NCBI RefSeq assembly: GCF_900111835.1
Contig: NZ_FOJP01000007.1
Span: 1 to 64,000, forward strand
Direction of reading: 5' to 3'
DNA from: Metapseudomonas otitidis
GTDB taxonomy: Bacteria > Pseudomonadota > Gammaproteobacteria > Pseudomonadales > Pseudomonadaceae
Length of the DNA: 64,000 nucleotides
Shown here piece by piece: positions 36,462-46,904 of the stretch (position 1 is its first letter; every line of letters starts with the position of its first letter). The position numbers and the translations under genes were made by a program. The notes below the pieces were generated by a model that ran no database searches, was not told where the DNA came from, and worked only from the letters and a program-made list of their open reading frames with translations.

Positions 36462-36830
36462 GTTACAGCCCGGGGACCTGGAGCCGAACATCCCTGGGCT
36501 GAAGCCCAGGCTACGGGAGCTGCACAGGCGTAGGGTGGGCTTCAGCCCACCATCCGGACCCGCCGCAACTCCGCTGGTGGATCGATGAAGCGCGATCCCC
36601 CCTACGGGTGCCGGTCATTGCGTAGGGTGGATAACGCTCTTTTTATCCACCGACCGGACTCACACCCGACACCGAAGCCTCCCCGCTGTGGCATCTGCAC
36701 CTACCAGCCGTAGCCCGGGCTTCAGCCCGGGGACCTGGAGTCGAATATCCCTGGGCTGAAGCCCAGGCTAAGCCGCACCGCGTAGGGTGGGCTTCAGCCC
36801 ACCATCCGAGCCCGCCGCAGCACCTGCCCG
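36462..36830. repeat. Hairpin-module repeat island 1
   Basis: No gene in the gap 36402-36938. After the terminator it is built of modules that recur at 43.8-44.2 and 61 kb: CCTGGGCTGAAGCCCAGG, GTGGGCTTCAGCCCAC (twice), CCCGGGCTTCAGCCCGGG, GGATCGATGAAGCGCGATCC, and GGTGGATAA (36626-36634) / TTATCCACC (36643-36651). The island is close to island 2 in sequence, including the spacer CGACCGGACTCACACCCGAC. No transposase is nearby. It is a dispersed REP-like element, class unknown to me. Confidence 0.85.
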
Positions 36831-36938
36831 GCTCATGAATTTCTCAATAGTCATCATGAAAATTCCCACTTGGCCGCCGCACCGGCTGCAGGTGCATCCT
36901 GCGCTTCCAGTCAGCGCCATCCCCAGGGAGGAGAAGCC

Positions 36939-37379
36939 ATGAAAACCGTCGCCCAGATGCTTCACGCCAAGCCTCGCCAGCAGGTCCACACCATCGAGGC
37001 CGATGCCCCGATGCTCGAAGCCCTGCGCCTGATGGCGGAGCAGAACATCGGCGCCCTGCCGGTCACCGAAGGCGGTCGCCTGGTGGGCATCGTCAGCGAG
37101 CGTGACTACGCCCGGCGCGGCGTGCTCCAGGGGCGCTCCTCGGTGGCGACGCCGGTGCGCGAGTTCATGACCGAGCCGGTGTTCACCGTCCATGCCCGGC
37201 AGAGCATCCGCGAATGCATGTCGCTGATGACCGACCGCCACATGCGCCACCTCCCGGTGGTGGAAGACGGCCAGCTGATCGGCCTGCTGTCCATCGGCGA
37301 CCTGGTGAAGGAAGCCATGGCCGAGCAGGACAACCTGATCCTGCACCTGGAGCAGTACATCCGCGGCGAAGTGGCCTGA
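36939..37379 (+). CDS. CBS-domain protein
   Basis: 146 aa from ATG 36939 (GGGAGGAG upstream). It consists almost entirely of two CBS domains: about 10-65 (HTIEADAPMLEALRLMAEQN, LVGIVSERDYARRG) and about 77-133 (VFTVHARQSIRECMSLMTDR, HMRHLPVVEDGQLIGLLSIG). Stand-alone CBS pairs bind adenine nucleotides and act as energy or redox sensors. Monocistronic as far as seen, between repeat island 1 and a convergent DUF3299 gene. Confidence 0.9.
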   Translation: MKTVAQMLHAKPRQQVHTIEADAPMLEALRLMAEQNIGALPVTEGGRLVGIVSERDYARRGVLQGRSSVATPVREFMTEPVFTVHARQSIRECMSLMTDRHMRHLPVVEDGQLIGLLSIGDLVKEAMAEQDNLILHLEQYIRGEVA

Positions 37380-37385
37380 GGCCCG

Positions 37386-37922
37386 TCAGAGGTCCTCGTC
37401 CTGCACCACCCGCACCTCGCCGGCGTCCATCGCGTAGGCGGCGTCGGCCAGGTCGTTGCTGACCGGCTCCACCTTGAGCGTGCCGCTCACCCAGAGCGGG
37501 GTGTAGATGTCGTCCAGGGCGATGCCCTTCGGGAAGCGCACCAGCACGATCTGGTTCGGCGGCGGCGGCGGTACGTGGATGCAGGCGCCCGGGTAGGGCA
37601 CGAGGAAGAACAGCGTGTTGCGCCCCTTGGCATCGGTCTCCAGCGGCACCGGGTAGCCCCCCAGGCGGATCTTCTTGCCGTTGAGCGTGGCCACCGTCTT
37701 CGCCGAATACATCACCGCCGGCAGGTCCTTGTCCTGCTGCTTCAGCCCGCCCTTGTTGGTGAAGGTGCCTTCGCCTTCGGGGGTGTTGTGGCTGATGTCC
37801 GGCATCTCTTCCAGGGCCTTGCGGTCCTCCGGGGGCATCAGCTCCAGCCAGTCGGTCTCGGGGAGCTGGGCATGGGCCAGGGCGCTGCACAGCAGCAGGG
37901 GAAGCAGCAGGGTACGGCGCAT
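37386..37922 (-). CDS. DUF3299 domain exported protein
   Basis: 178 aa. Signal peptide about 1-18 (MRRTLLLPLLLCSALAHA). The DUF3299 body contains KIRLGGYPVPLETDAKGRN and FFLVPYPGACIHVPPPPPNQ, the hallmark blocks of the family, with the single mature cysteine in GACIHVPPP. A periplasmic location is likely. Function is unknown; relatives sit near ABC transporter or membrane-export genes. Here it stands alone, convergent with the CBS gene at a 6-base gap. Confidence 0.85.
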   Translation of the reverse strand: MRRTLLLPLLLCSALAHAQLPETDWLELMPPEDRKALEEMPDISHNTPEGEGTFTNKGGLKQQDKDLPAVMYSAKTVATLNGKKIRLGGYPVPLETDAKGRNTLFFLVPYPGACIHVPPPPPNQIVLVRFPKGIALDDIYTPLWVSGTLKVEPVSNDLADAAYAMDAGEVRVVQDEDL

Positions 37923-37987
37923 GGTGCGGGCTCGCGGGCGGGAAACAGGCGCTAAGACTAGCCGCGCCCGTTCCCGGTTCCCAGCCC

Positions 37988-38233
37988 TCAGTCCTTCTTG
38001 ATGGCGCTGTAGATCATCAGCAGGACGATGGCGCCGACCACCGCACCGATGAAGCCCGCCCCCTGCCCGGCGCGGTAGATGCCCAGCGCCTGGCCGCCGT
38101 AGGTGGCGGCGATGGAGCCGCCGATGCCCAGCAGGATGGTCCAGATCCAGCCCATGCTGTCATCGCCCGGTTTGAGGAAGCGTGCGACCAGGCCCACGAC
38201 CAGGCCGATGAATAGCGTTCCGATGAGCCCCAT
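37988..38233 (-). CDS. GlsB/YeaQ/YmgE-family membrane protein
   Basis: 81 aa from ATG 38233. Three hydrophobic segments (MGLIGTLFIGLVVGLVARFL; WIWTILLGIGGSIAATYGG; GFIGAVVGAIVLLMIYSAI) and the KPGDDSMGW linker typify the transglycosylase-associated / GlsB stress membrane family. I prefer this start over an upstream in-frame one because it gives the family N-terminus. Exact function unknown. Confidence 0.87.
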   Translation of the reverse strand: MGLIGTLFIGLVVGLVARFLKPGDDSMGWIWTILLGIGGSIAATYGGQALGIYRAGQGAGFIGAVVGAIVLLMIYSAIKKD

Positions 38234-38256
38234 GGCAGTCACTCCTGAATCCTGAA

Positions 38257-38287
38257 TGAAAAAGGGCGTGTCCGTGGACACGCCCTT
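38257..38287 (-). terminator. Rho-independent terminator of purEK
   Basis: On the minus strand AAGGGCGTGTCC pairs with GGACACGCCCTT (12-bp stem) and runs into TTTTT, 29 bases past the purK stop. The stem ends just before the GlsB-family gene's upstream region, insulating it. Confidence 0.88.
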
Positions 38288-38315
38288 GATCAGACAGCAG
38301 CGCAGCGGCAGGGGT

Positions 38316-39398
38316 TCAGCCGGCGATCAGCGCCTCGACCTCGGCGATGCGCGCCTTCAGGGTCAGCAGGTCGGCGCTGCGCAGGGTGGCATGGCCGACC
38401 TTGCGCCCGGCCTTGAAGGCCTTGCCGTAGTGGTGCAGGTGGCAGTCGCCGACGGCGATCACCTTCTCCACCGGCGGCACTTCGCCGATGAAGTTGAGCA
38501 TGGCGCTCTCGCCCACCTTGGCGGTGGAACCCAGCGGCAGGCCGGCAACGGCGCGCAGGTGGTTCTCGAACTGGCTGCACTCGGCGCCTTCGATGGTCCA
38601 GTGGCCGGAGTTGTGCACGCGCGGGGCGATCTCGTTGGCCTTCAGGCCGCCGTCCACTTCGAAGAATTCGAAGGCCAGCACGCCGACGTAGTCCAGCTCG
38701 CGCAGCACGCGGCCGACATAGTCCTCGGCCAGGCCCTGCAGCGGGTGGTCGGTGCTGGCGATGGACAGGCGCAGGATGCCGTTCTCGTGGGTGTTGTGCA
38801 CCAGCGGGTAGAAGCGCGTCTCGCCGTCACGGGCGCGCACCGCCACCAGGGACACTTCGCCGGTGAAGGGCACGAAGCCTTCGAGGATGCAGGGCACGCT
38901 GCCCAGCTCGGCGAAGGCACCGGCCACGTCCGCCGGGCTGCGCAGGACCTTCTGGCCCTTGCCGTCGTAGCCCAGGGTGCGGGTCTTCATCACCGCCGGC
39001 AGGCCGATGGCGGCCACGGCGGCGTCCAGGTCCGCCTGGGACTGGATGTCGGCGAACTCGGGGGTGGGGATGCCCAGGTCCTTGAACATCGACTTCTCGA
39101 ACCAGCGGTCACGGGCGATGCGCAGGGCATTGGCCGAGGGGTAGACCGGCACGAACTGGGAGAGGAAGGCCACGGTCTCGGCCGGCACGCTCTCGAACTC
39201 GAAGGTCACCAGGTCCACTTCGTCGGCCAGCTGGCGCAGGTGGTCCTGGTCGCCGTAGTCGGCGCGGATGTGCTCGCCGAGCGCCTGGGCGCAGGCGTCG
39301 GGGGCCGGGTCGAGGAAGGCGAAGTCCATGCCCAGCGGGGTGCCCGCCAGGGCCATCATGCGGCCGAGCTGGCCGCCGCCGATCACGCCGATCTTCAT
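38316..39398 (-). CDS. purK: N5-carboxyaminoimidazole ribonucleotide synthase
   Basis: 360 aa ATP-grasp enzyme making N5-CAIR from AIR, ATP and bicarbonate in purine synthesis. The N-terminus KIGVIGGGQLGRMMALAGTP is diagnostic, and the ATP-grasp core includes FEFFEVDGGLKANEIAPRVH and NSGHWTIEGAECSQFENHLR. It lies three bases after purE on the same strand, forming the purEK operon. Confidence 0.96.
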   Translation of the reverse strand: MKIGVIGGGQLGRMMALAGTPLGMDFAFLDPAPDACAQALGEHIRADYGDQDHLRQLADEVDLVTFEFESVPAETVAFLSQFVPVYPSANALRIARDRWFEKSMFKDLGIPTPEFADIQSQADLDAAVAAIGLPAVMKTRTLGYDGKGQKVLRSPADVAGAFAELGSVPCILEGFVPFTGEVSLVAVRARDGETRFYPLVHNTHENGILRLSIASTDHPLQGLAEDYVGRVLRELDYVGVLAFEFFEVDGGLKANEIAPRVHNSGHWTIEGAECSQFENHLRAVAGLPLGSTAKVGESAMLNFIGEVPPVEKVIAVGDCHLHHYGKAFKAGRKVGHATLRSADLLTLKARIAEVEALIAG

Positions 39399-39401
39399 GG
39401 G

Positions 39402-39893
39402 TCAGGCCTCGCGCGGGTCCGGATTGTCGAGAACGGTGCGGGTCTGCTCCTCGCGGAAGGCCTTCAGCGCCGCGTGGTACTGCGGGTGCTGGTGACCGAG
39501 GATGCTGGCGGCCAGCAGGGCGGCATTCACCGCACCGGCCTTGCCGATGGCCAGGGTGGCGACCGGGATGCCCGCCGGCATCTGCACGATGGAGAGCAGC
39601 GAGTCGACGCCCGAGAGCATGGACGACTGCACCGGCACGCCGAGCACCGGCAGGTGGGTCTTGGCCGCGCACATGCCCGGCAGGTGGGCGGCACCGCCGG
39701 CACCGGCGATGATCACCTGGATGCCGCGGGCCTCGGCCTCTTCGGCGTACTGGAACAGCAGGTCCGGGGTGCGGTGGGCGGAGACCACCTTCACTTCATA
39801 GGGGATGCCCAGCTTGTCCAGCATCTCGGCGGTGTGGCTGAGGGTGCTCCAATCGGACTTGGAGCCCATGATCACGCCTACCAGTGCGCTCAT
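39402..39893 (-). CDS. purE: N5-carboxyaminoimidazole ribonucleotide mutase
   Basis: 163 aa class I PurE that converts N5-CAIR to CAIR. Diagnostic blocks are [31 protein letters not shown] and [36 protein letters not shown]. First gene of purEK; an 11-bp hairpin lies in its leader. Confidence 0.97.
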   Translation of the reverse strand: MSALVGVIMGSKSDWSTLSHTAEMLDKLGIPYEVKVVSAHRTPDLLFQYAEEAEARGIQVIIAGAGGAAHLPGMCAAKTHLPVLGVPVQSSMLSGVDSLLSIVQMPAGIPVATLAIGKAGAVNAALLAASILGHQHPQYHAALKAFREEQTRTVLDNPDPREA

Positions 39894-39922
39894 CGTCGTA
39901 CCTCATCAAGGGTCGAAAACCA

Positions 39923-39950
39923 ACAAGCCACGCTCAAGGGCGTGGCTTGT
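39923..39950 (-). promoter_or_regulatory. Leader hairpin upstream of purE
   Basis: ACAAGCCACGC and GCGTGGCTTGT form an 11-bp perfect stem with a six-base loop, 30 bases before the purE start. On the purE strand the stem is followed by TTGGTTTTC, a weak T tract, so it may be an attenuator or translation-modulating hairpin. Confidence 0.5.
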
Positions 39951-40139
39951 CTGCGATGTGGGCCGGCGTGCGCTGCCGGCCGAAGGCCGCGCAGTATACC
40001 GCAAAGGCGGGCGCGGTAATCACCCGCCTCGACCGTCCGTCACGCGGTGCCCGACACGGGCCGTAACCTTGTCCCAGCGCAAGGTTTGTCACGCTCGGCG
40101 CGGCACACTCCCAGGCTCCACAGCCAGGAGGTGAAAGCC

Positions 40140-41162
40140 ATGAACAAGACCATGAAAGCCGCCGTCGTCCATGCCTTCGGTGAACCGTTGCGGATCGAGG
40201 AAGTGAAGGTGCCGCTGCCCGGCCCCGGCCAGATCCTGGTGAAGATCGAGGCCTCCGGCGTCTGCCACACCGACCTCCACGCCGCCGAGGGCGACTGGCC
40301 GGTGAAACCCGCCCTGCCCTTCATCCCCGGCCATGAAGGCGTCGGCTACGTCGCCGCCGTCGGCAGCGGCGTCACCCGCGTCCGCGAAGGCGACCGGGTC
40401 GGCGTGCCCTGGCTGTACACCGCCTGCGGCTGCTGCGAACACTGCCTGACCGGCTGGGAAACCCTCTGCGAAGGCCAGCAGAACACCGGCTACTCGGTGA
40501 ACGGTGGCTACGCCGAATACGTGCTGGCCGACCCGAACTACGTCGGGCTGCTGCCCAAGGACGTCGAGTTCGACGCGATCGCGCCGATCCTCTGCGCCGG
40601 CGTCACCGTCTATAAAGGCCTGAAGGTCACCGGCGCCCGCCCCGGCCAGTGGGTGGCCATCTCCGGCATCGGCGGCCTCGGCCACGTGGCCGTGCAGTAC
40701 GCCCGCGCCATGGGCCTGCACGTGGCGGCCATCGACGTCGACGACGCCAAGCTCGACCTGGCCCGCAAGCTCGGCGCCAGCCTGACCATCAACGCACGCA
40801 ACGAGAACCCCGCCGAGGTGATCCAGCGCGACATCGGCGGCGCCCACGGCGTGCTGGTCACCGCCGTGTCCAACAGCGCCTTCGGCCAGGCCATCGGCAT
40901 GGCCCGTCGCGGCGGCACCGTGGCCCTGGTGGGCCTGCCCCCGGGCGACTTCCCCACGCCGATCTTCGACGTGGTGCTCAAGGCCATCAGCATCACCGGC
41001 TCCATCGTCGGCACCCGTGCCGACCTGCAGGAAGCGCTGGACTTCGCCGGCGAAGGCCTGGTGAAGGCCACCATCCACAAGGACTCGATGGACAACATCA
41101 ACGGCATCTTCGACCAGATGCGCGCCGGCAAGATCGAAGGCCGCATCGTCATCAACCCCTGA
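40140..41162 (+). CDS. adhP: Zinc-dependent alcohol dehydrogenase (AdhP/AdhA type)
   Basis: 340 aa from ATG 40140 (CAGGAGG nine bases upstream). Catalytic zinc residues are in [14 protein letters not shown] and the [15 protein letters not shown] block. Four structural-zinc cysteines are in [15 protein letters not shown] (about 97-111). The NAD site is [18 protein letters not shown]. It is the propanol-preferring cytosolic NAD alcohol dehydrogenase type. The gene lies between purE (divergent) and a LysR gene (convergent), as around PA5427. Confidence 0.94.
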   Translation: MNKTMKAAVVHAFGEPLRIEEVKVPLPGPGQILVKIEASGVCHTDLHAAEGDWPVKPALPFIPGHEGVGYVAAVGSGVTRVREGDRVGVPWLYTACGCCEHCLTGWETLCEGQQNTGYSVNGGYAEYVLADPNYVGLLPKDVEFDAIAPILCAGVTVYKGLKVTGARPGQWVAISGIGGLGHVAVQYARAMGLHVAAIDVDDAKLDLARKLGASLTINARNENPAEVIQRDIGGAHGVLVTAVSNSAFGQAIGMARRGGTVALVGLPPGDFPTPIFDVVLKAISITGSIVGTRADLQEALDFAGEGLVKATIHKDSMDNINGIFDQMRAGKIEGRIVINP

Positions 41163-41177
41163 CCCGCCGGGGCCGGC

Positions 41178-42104
41178 TCAGCCGGCCCCTCCCCCCTCCA
41201 GCGTCGCCCCCAGCCCGCCCTCCAGCTTGCGCCACAGCAAGCGGATGGCCGCCTTGCGCACCAGCGCGCAGCGGTACAGGCGGATTTCCAGCGGCACGTG
41301 CCAGTGCGGCCCGCCGCACACCACCAGATCCCCCCGCGCCAGCGCCGCCTCGGCACTGAAGCGCGGCACCCAGGCCACGCCCAGGCCCTGCAGCGCCATG
41401 CTCTTGAGGCTGTCGGCCATCGCCGTCTCGTACACCGTGGTGGAACGCAGGGCCCGCTGGCGCAGCAGCAGGTTCACCGAACGCCCGAGGAAAGCCCCGG
41501 CGCTGTAGGCCAGCAGCGGCACGCTCTGCCCGCTGTCCAGCTCGTAGAGCGGCTTGCCCTCGGCGTCCACCGCGCACACCGGCAGCATCTCGGTGCGCCC
41601 CAGGCTCATGGACGGGAACAGTTCCGGGTCCATCTGCAGTGCCGCGTCCGGGTCATAGAAGGCCAGGATCAGGTCGCAGCCCCCCTCCCGCAGCGAGTGC
41701 ACCGCCTCCCCCACGTTGGTGGCGATCAGGCGGCTGGAGATGTTCAGCCCCTCGGCCCGCAACCGCGCGATCCACTGCGGGAAGAAGCCCAGCGCCAGGG
41801 AGTGGGCGGCGGCGAACTGCAGCACCTCGCCCTGCTGGCCCTCCAGGTGGTGCAGGCGGCGCACCACCTCCCCCAGCTGCTCCACCATGCTGCGCGCGGT
41901 GACCAGGAACAGCTGGCCCGAGTCGGTCAGCTCGATCGGCGTGCGCGAGCGGTTCACCAGGGTCAGCCCCAGCGCCGCCTCCAGGCTGCGAATGCGCCGG
42001 CTGAACGCCGGCTGGGTGACGAAGCGCCGCTCGGCGGCCTGGGAGAAGCTGCGGGTGTTGGCCAGGGCGACGAAATCCTCCAGCCATTTGGTTTCCAGGT
42101 TCAT
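41178..42104 (-). CDS. LysR-family regulator divergent from aspA
   Basis: 308 aa from ATG 42104 (MNLETKWLEDFVALANTRSF). HTH at about 1-60 with TQPAFSRRIRSLEAALGLTL, then the effector domain. The N-terminus resembles the YjiE/HypT group. An in-frame upstream ATG at 42140 is possible. It is divergent from aspartase aspA, 180 bases apart, and may regulate it. Confidence 0.87.
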   Translation of the reverse strand: MNLETKWLEDFVALANTRSFSQAAERRFVTQPAFSRRIRSLEAALGLTLVNRSRTPIELTDSGQLFLVTARSMVEQLGEVVRRLHHLEGQQGEVLQFAAAHSLALGFFPQWIARLRAEGLNISSRLIATNVGEAVHSLREGGCDLILAFYDPDAALQMDPELFPSMSLGRTEMLPVCAVDAEGKPLYELDSGQSVPLLAYSAGAFLGRSVNLLLRQRALRSTTVYETAMADSLKSMALQGLGVAWVPRFSAEAALARGDLVVCGGPHWHVPLEIRLYRCALVRKAAIRLLWRKLEGGLGATLEGGGAG

Positions 42105-42284
42105 GGGGCCTTCCAGGGAATGCTCGATTTTGGTGCACACGCTTGCCAGCGAAGCGGCGTCACACCTGCATTATGCCGATTGTGCATAGGGCAGCGAATA
42201 ACAGCATTGGTCTAAAAATGCCTGGAGCCTTAGATTAGCGGGCATCGCGGCACTAGCCGTGTTCTTCCAGAGATGAATCGCATC

Positions 42285-43709
<1,425 letters not shown>

Positions 43710-43727
43710 GCCTTACCGTCTCACCAG

Positions 43728-43780
43728 GAGGGGCGTAGCCCCTCATTCCAGAGGATGGTCGTCTGACCATCCTTTTTTTT
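43728..43780 (+). terminator. Tandem hairpin terminator of aspA
   Basis: A first stem GAGGGGC-GTA-GCCCCTC (43728-43744) is followed by AGGATGGTC (43752-43760) / GACCATCCT (43765-43773) with a GTCT loop and a run of eight Ts ending at 43780. The second hairpin is a classical terminator. Confidence 0.93.
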
Positions 43781-43799
43781 GCCTGTGGAAAAGTACCCC

Positions 43800-44222
43800 A
43801 CCCGGCCAGACGTAGAGAGGGCTTCAGCCCACCATCCGGACCCACCGCAACACCCCTGGTGGATCGATGAAGCGCGATCCCCCTACGGGTGCCGATCATT
43901 GCGTAGGGTGGATAACGCTCTTTTTATCCACCGACCGGACTCACACCCGACACCAAAGCCTCCCCCTGCGGCATCTGCACCTGCCAGCCGTAGCCCGGGC
44001 TTCAGCCCGGGGACTTGGAGTCGAACATCCCTGGGCTGAAGCCCAGGCTACGGGGGCTGCCCAGGCGTAGGGTGGGCTTCAGCCCACCATCCGGACCCGC
44101 CGCAACTCCGCTGGTGGATCGATGAAGCGCGATCCACCCGACGGGTGCCGATCATTGCATAGGGTGGATAACGCCCTTTTTATCCACCGGCCGGGCTATC
44201 CCCCGACACCGAAGCCTCTACC
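43800..44222. repeat. Hairpin-module repeat island 2
   Basis: No gene between aspA and the MocR gene. It contains the same modules as island 1 in a longer tandem array: GGGCTTCAGCCCACC, the GGATCGATGAAGCGCGATCC and GGTGGATCG...CGATCCACC hairpins, two GGTGGATAA/TTATCCACC hairpins (43907-43932 and 44163-44188), CCCGGGCTTCAGCCCGGG and CCTGGGCTGAAGCCCAGG. The long stretch around 43850-44110 is nearly identical to 36550-36800. Confidence 0.85.
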
Positions 44223-44226
44223 GCAC

Positions 44227-45693
44227 CTAAACCCGCCAGGCCCGGCGCAACACCCGCACCGCCTCGGCGATCTCCGGCTCGGGCACGGCGGCGAAGCCCA
44301 GCACCAGCCCGGCGCGGTTATCCACAGGCTCGTCACTGTCCTCCAGCCAATAGCTGCTCAACCCGTTCATCTCCACCCCCGCCGCCCGCGCGGCGCCCAG
44401 CAGTGCCTGCTCCCGCGCCAGGCTGTCGACCCGGATGCACAGGTGCAGCCCCGCTTCCACCGCCGGCATCGGTGCACAACCGGGAATCGCCGCCGGCCAG
44501 TCCCGCAGCAAGGCATCGCGACGCGCCCGGGCAGCCTGGCGCATGCGCCGGACGTGGCGCTGGAAGTGCCCGGCGGCGATGAACTCCGCCATCACCGCCT
44601 GGGTGCCGATCTCCGAATGGCGCATGTCCAGGGCCAGCCGCCGGGCGAAGGGCTGGGCCAGGGCCGGCGGCAGTACCAGGTAGCCCAGGCGCAGGGCCGG
44701 GAAGGCGATCTTGCAGAAGGTGCCGACGTAGAGCACCCGCCCCTGCCGGTCCAGCGAGGCCAGGGGCGCCAGCGGGACCCCGCTGTAGCGGTACTCCCCG
44801 TCGTAGTCGTCCTCGATGATCCAGCCGCCCTCGCGCTCGGCCCACTCCAGCAGCTCCAGGCGCCGCGCCAGGGACAGCGTCACCCCCGTCGGGTACTGGT
44901 GGGACGGCGTCAGGTACACCAGCCGGCAGTTATCCACAGCGGACAGCGCCGGGCAGACCAGCCCCTCGTTGTCCACAGGCACCCCTACCACTTGCGCGCC
45001 GGCCACCGCGAACGCGTGGCCCGCCGCGCGATAGCCGGGGTTTTCCACAGCCACCCGGTCCCCCGGCTGCACCAGCAACTGCGCACAGAGGCTGATGGCC
45101 TGCTGCGCACCGCAGGTGATCACCACCTGCTCCGCATCGCAGGCCAAGCCCCGGCTGCTGCGCAGGTAGGCCGCCACCAGCTCGCGCAGGCCGCGGTCGC
45201 CCGCCGGGTCGCCATAACCCAGGCGCGCCAGCGACGGCTTGCGCCAGAAGCGCGCGGACAGTCGCGCCCAAGTCTCGAAGGGAAACAGGTCGAAGGCTGG
45301 CACGCCGATGCGAAAGGCCCGGGGCGCGCGCTCCGGCGAAGCCGGCAGGTGATGCCGCTCCAGGCGCTCCAGGGCCACGCTCGGCGCCGGCCCGGGCGGT
45401 TCGGGCAGGGCCACCGGCGGGCTTGTGGATAACTCCACCACGTAGGTGCCGTCGCCCACACGCCCCTCCACATAGCCCTCGGCATAGAGCTGGTCGAAGG
45501 CGCGGGTCACGGTGTTGCGGGAGATGCCCAGCAGCGCCGCCAGGTCGCGGCTGGCGGGCAGGCGCGTGCGGCTGCCCAGGCGCCCGTCGAGGATGCGTTC
45601 GCGCAGCGCCTCGTAGAGCTGGCGGGACAGCCCCCGCGCAGGGTCCAGGCGGATGCCGGAGAGGTCGACGGGCAAGGGGGGCGTGGCGGTCAT
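44227..45693 (-). CDS. MocR-family (GntR HTH + aminotransferase-like) regulator
   Basis: 488 aa from ATG 45693 (GAGG five bases upstream). An N-terminal GntR HTH (about 16-80; LSRQLYEALRERILDGRLG, SRNTVTRAFDQLYAEGYVE) is fused to a type I aminotransferase-like domain. The PLP-lysine region VGTFCKIAFPALRLGY and the YGDPAGDRGLRELVAAYLR block are present. MocR proteins use PLP to sense amines or vitamin B6. Divergent from a PaiB-like gene, 96 bases apart. The gene unusually carries several TTATCCACA-type sequences. Confidence 0.92.
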   Translation of the reverse strand: MTATPPLPVDLSGIRLDPARGLSRQLYEALRERILDGRLGSRTRLPASRDLAALLGISRNTVTRAFDQLYAEGYVEGRVGDGTYVVELSTSPPVALPEPPGPAPSVALERLERHHLPASPERAPRAFRIGVPAFDLFPFETWARLSARFWRKPSLARLGYGDPAGDRGLRELVAAYLRSSRGLACDAEQVVITCGAQQAISLCAQLLVQPGDRVAVENPGYRAAGHAFAVAGAQVVGVPVDNEGLVCPALSAVDNCRLVYLTPSHQYPTGVTLSLARRLELLEWAEREGGWIIEDDYDGEYRYSGVPLAPLASLDRQGRVLYVGTFCKIAFPALRLGYLVLPPALAQPFARRLALDMRHSEIGTQAVMAEFIAAGHFQRHVRRMRQAARARRDALLRDWPAAIPGCAPMPAVEAGLHLCIRVDSLAREQALLGAARAAGVEMNGLSSYWLEDSDEPVDNRAGLVLGFAAVPEPEIAEAVRVLRRAWRV

Positions 45694-45703
45694 GGCGGCC
45701 TCG

Positions 45704-45750
45704 ATTGGCTCTATGAAAGTGGCGGCCAATGGATCTTACACAAGGCCAAT
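45704..45750. promoter_or_regulatory. Candidate MocR operator repeats
   Basis: The 96-base gap between the MocR and PaiB-like genes contains ATTGGC (45704-45709) and two direct repeats GGCCAAT (45724-45730 and 45744-45750) at 20-base spacing. MocR regulators commonly bind paired direct repeats near a divergent promoter, so this is a plausible operator. Confidence 0.5.
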
Positions 45751-45789
45751 TCCCTGCCTAGCATGAAGCCATCGCCGAGGAGACCGACC

Positions 45790-46422
45790 ATGTACTGCCC
45801 CGCCGCCTTCCGCCAGGACGACCTGGCCCAGCTCCACGCCCAGATCGACGCCAGCGGCCTCGCACTGCTCACCAGCGCCGGCCCCCAGGGCCTGCAGGCG
45901 AGCCACCTGCCGCTGCTGCTGGCCCCCGGCGAAGGCGAGTTCGGCACCCTCTACGGCCACTTCGCCCGGGCCAACCCGCACTGGCGCGACCTGGCCGCTG
46001 GCAGCGAAGCCCTGGTGGTGTTCAGCGGCCCGGACGCCTACGTCCACCCCGGCTGGTACCCGAGCAAGGCCGAGCACGGCAAGGCGGTGCCCACCTGGAA
46101 CTACATCGCCGTGCACGCCTGGGGCCAGGCCGAAGTGTTCGACGACCCCGAACGCCTGCTGGCCCTGGTGCGCCAGCTCAGCGACCGCCACGAAGCGCGC
46201 CAGGCCCGCCCCTGGTCCGTGGACGAAGCCCCGGCCGACTACCTGGCCGGCATGCTGCGCGCCATCGTCGGCTTCGCCTTGCCGATCCGCCGCCTGGAAG
46301 GCAAGTGGAAGCTCGGCCAAAACCGTTCCGCTGCCGACCAGGCCGGTGTCCGCGCCGGCCTGGAGGCCTCCGCCGACCCGCGCGACCAGGCCCTGGCGGC
46401 CCGGCTGCAGCCCACTTCCTGA
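45790..46422 (+). CDS. FMN-binding negative transcriptional regulator, PaiB family
   Basis: 210 aa from ATG 45790, starting MYCPAAFRQDDLAQLHAQ. The PaiB/split-barrel FMN-binding pattern is seen in QASHLPLLLAP, YGHFARANPHWR, FSGPDAYVHPGWYPSK and VPTWNYIAVHAWGQ. The family is named for Bacillus PaiB; actual activity in Pseudomonas (FMN reductase-like or haem-related) is unsettled. It is divergent from the MocR gene and 28 bases upstream of an acetyltransferase gene, so likely a MocR-controlled operon. Confidence 0.88.
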   Translation: MYCPAAFRQDDLAQLHAQIDASGLALLTSAGPQGLQASHLPLLLAPGEGEFGTLYGHFARANPHWRDLAAGSEALVVFSGPDAYVHPGWYPSKAEHGKAVPTWNYIAVHAWGQAEVFDDPERLLALVRQLSDRHEARQARPWSVDEAPADYLAGMLRAIVGFALPIRRLEGKWKLGQNRSAADQAGVRAGLEASADPRDQALAARLQPTS

Positions 46423-46450
46423 TCCTCAACCGAGCCCACAAGGACGCCCC

Positions 46451-46894
46451 ATGAGCCTCGAGATCCGCCCCGTCACCGCCGATGACCACGCCGCCTGGCT
46501 GCCCCTCTGGCAGGGCTACCAGCGCTTCTACAAAACCGAGATCCCCGAGGCCACCAGCGCCGTCACCTGGCAGCGCTTCCTCGACCCGGCCGAACCCATG
46601 CACGCCGCCCTCGCCTGGCAGGACGGCCGCGCCGTCGGGATGGTGCACTGCATCGACCACCGCAGCTGCTGGACGGTGGGCAACTACTGCTACCTGCAGG
46701 ACCTGTTCGTTGCCGAGGGCCTGCGCGGCGCCGGCATCGGCCGCGCGCTGATCGAATACGTCTACGCCCGCACCGGGGCCGCTGGCGGCTCGCGGGTGCA
46801 CTGGCTGACCCACGAGACCAACACCGACGCCATGCAGCTCTACGACCGCATCGCCAACCGCTCCGGCTTCGTCCAGTACCGCAAAGTCCTGTGA
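46451..46894 (+). CDS. GNAT-family N-acetyltransferase
   Basis: 147 aa from ATG 46451 (MSLEIRPVTADDHAAWLPLW). The acetyl-CoA binding motif A is LFVAEGLRGAGIGRALIEYV at about 85-104 and motif B is NTDAMQLYDRIANRSGF. The acceptor is unknown. It sits between the PaiB-like gene and another GNAT gene at 28 and 10 base gaps, so an amine- or amino-acid-modifying operon is possible. Confidence 0.9.
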   Translation: MSLEIRPVTADDHAAWLPLWQGYQRFYKTEIPEATSAVTWQRFLDPAEPMHAALAWQDGRAVGMVHCIDHRSCWTVGNYCYLQDLFVAEGLRGAGIGRALIEYVYARTGAAGGSRVHWLTHETNTDAMQLYDRIANRSGFVQYRKVL

Positions 46895-46904
46895 GGACCG
46901 CCCC

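Noticed and set aside
36462-36830. CRISPR array
   Set aside because: Repeats are several different palindromes with irregular spacing; there are no uniform direct repeats with unique spacers and no cas genes.
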